This document shows, in pieces, positions 4,821-5,581 of a stretch of DNA of 5,581 nt (its first letter is position 1; every line of letters begins with the position of its first letter). Under the pieces are notes generated by a model, which was given only the letters and a program-made list of their open reading frames with translations, did not search any database and was not told the origin of the DNA. The DNA lies in the NCBI GenBank assembly GCA_031255035.1, contig JAIRTI010000065.1, forward strand, positions 1 through 5,581. Reading direction: 5' to 3'. Position numbers and translations under genes: made by a program. The stretch comes from Desulfovibrio sp. (GTDB taxonomy: Bacteria > Desulfobacterota > Desulfovibrionia > Desulfovibrionales > Desulfovibrionaceae).

Positions 4821-5581
4821 TTACACGGCAGGCACTGACATTTTGTTCGTGGAGCGTGGGCAATACACGGGAAGGTCACCAAACTGAGGGGGTCCGGGGG
4901 AAATCATTTCCCCCGGCGGGGATTCCAAAGGGGCAGCGCCCCTTTGGCCGCCGGAGGCATTGCCTTTTGCGTCGTCCGGCGGCGGGGCTATCCGGTACAG
5001 CCCGGCCGAAGGGATTGGCGGCAGAGACCAGGTCCAGACGCCGGCGCTTTTATAAAAGGCGGCGCACTCTTCGTAAAAAGCGCGGTCAAGGGTGTGTGTG
5101 GAAAGAAAATGAGGGCGCAGCAAGGCCTCATAGGCCGGAGAACGGGCCGGCATGGGCGCCCAGTCGACGGCCATGCGTATGTCGGTGACGTAGACGGGTT
5201 TGCGGCAATGGGTGAGCATCAGGGTGTGCAAAAAAACGTGGTCCAGATGCCCGTATTCGCCCCAGAAGTTATGGGTGAACACGGCATCGCAATCACTGGC
5301 CTCGACGGCGCCGAGGATGGTTTCGGCCACTCTCCCCAGCAGAATATCCGGGCGCTTGCGCGGCAGCAGCCGCCGAAGCCCGCCGCGTCCGCGGGGAGGC
5401 CGATGCGGCGTGCGGTAAAAGTCGGAATCAAAGTCCAGGCAGGCGCAGGGAACGTCAAGGCGGGCGCACAGGGCGGCCAGGCTCTCTTTTCTGCGGCGGC
5501 ACCAGGGCCGCGAGGCGTTGTGCGCGTCGCTCGAACAGATGAGTATCTCCCGATCAATCCCCGCGTCCTGCAACAGGGGCC
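4821..5581 (-). CDS. PIG-L/LmbE-family deacetylase (N-terminus outside window, C-terminal tail partly repeat-derived)
   Basis: Family members are zinc-dependent hydrolases that remove acetyl groups from N-acetylglucosamine-type sugars in glycans, mycothiol-type thiols or antibiotics. The frame is open to the right window edge; the TTG at 5573-5571 is an internal Leu codon, not a start. The N-terminal AHPDDE-type motif therefore lies outside the window. Numbering from that codon, visible family features are the strand REILICSSD (8-16), R-x-x-E (RRKES, about 27-31) followed by the Rossmann-like LAALCARLDVP, then DAVFTHNFWGEYGHLDH (96-112) with H109 and H112 of the metal-binding HxDH motif. From K203 to about F231 the protein is encoded by repeat C, followed by 19 further residues to the stop. 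The original protein probably ended near residue 200. It is co-oriented with the phosphatase operon but separated by repeat B. It could act on a surface glycan. Confidence 0.85.
   Translation of the reverse strand, partial: PLLQDAGIDREILICSSDAHNASRPWCRRRKESLAALCARLDVPCACLDFDSDFYRTPHRPPRGRGGLRRLLPRKRPDILLGRVAETILGAVEASDCDAVFTHNFWGEYGHLDHVFLHTLMLTHCRKPVYVTDIRMAVDWAPMPARSPAYEALLRPHFLSTHTLDRAFYEECAAFYKSAGVWTWSLPPIPSAGLYRIAPPPDDAKGNASGGQRGAAPLESPPGEMISPGPPQFGDLPVYCPRSTNKMSVPAV
4879..4967 (-). repeat. Short repeat copy C, inside the PIG-L reading frame
   Basis: Shares the outer part of copies A and B (the equivalent of 4687-4767), including the identical palindrome at 4894-4916, but is 8 bp longer and lacks the inner half. 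The extra bases lie on both sides of the central hairpin. Read on the minus strand in the PIG-L frame, it encodes KGNASGGQRG and onward without a stop. It has the same orientation as copy B, 95 bp away. Confidence 0.88.
4925..4947. other. Perfect 10-bp hairpin in repeat C
   Basis: CCAAAGGGGC (4925-4934), loop AGC, GCCCCTTTGG (4938-4947). The same position in copy B has a shorter stem, CCGGGGC/GCCCCGG. The AAA and TTT additions on the two arms pair with each other, so the fold is kept while the sequence changes. There is no T-tract, so it is not an intrinsic terminator. Confidence 0.8.

Noticed and set aside
4546..4967. Closely spaced repeats B and C as a CRISPR-like array
   Set aside because: There are only two units of unequal length, with one 95-bp gap that is part of the PIG-L reading frame and its stop region. 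There are no regular spacers and no cas genes.

Overview
The window looks like the chromosome of a GC-rich bacterium. The best guess is Desulfovibrio or a relative (Desulfovibrionota). This rests on the interspersed repeats with a KGNASGG-coding end and a CCGGGGGAAAT/ATTTCCCCCGG palindrome, which I recall as common in such genomes, and on the general codon use. It is an inference, because no ribosomal or taxonomic marker gene is present.

Left end (1-790): the 3' part of a tyrosine recombinase (integrase) gene runs rightward and stops 30 bp short of the CCA end of a tRNA-Glu(UUC) gene on the opposite strand. This is the usual arrangement where an integrative element or prophage sits in a tRNA 3' end. 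The window therefore probably begins inside such an element and leaves it at the tRNA. The tRNA has a recognisable promoter at 826-854.

Middle (1022-4783): two 238-bp copies of one repeat (A and B, 230 of 238 bases identical) face each other and enclose a 3.3-kb block. All genes in the block are on the minus strand: an AAA+ ATPase with a C-terminal DUF4143 domain under its own promoter, a glycerol-1-phosphate dehydrogenase-like enzyme, and an MtnX/phosphoserine-phosphatase-like HAD phosphatase. The last two overlap by 4 bp (ATGA), are surely co-expressed, and follow a candidate promoter preceded by two 13-bp direct repeats. The long inverted pair could let the block invert by homologous recombination.

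Right end (4784-5581): a PIG-L/LmbE-type deacetylase, on the minus strand and cut off at its N-terminus by the window edge. A third, shorter repeat (C) lies inside its reading frame and supplies part of a C-terminal tail of about 50 residues. One hairpin in copies B and C differs in both arms in a way that keeps the pairing, which suggests that the folded RNA or DNA form of the repeat matters.

Working together: the deacetylase, HAD phosphatase and dehydrogenase share a strand and could be parts of a surface-glycan or lipid-headgroup pathway, since split by repeats. That is inference; no transferase or transporter is visible. I see no CRISPR array, rRNA, transposase or clear defence system. 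The most notable items are the repeat structure, the repeat-extended protein and the bacterial G1PDH-phosphatase pair.
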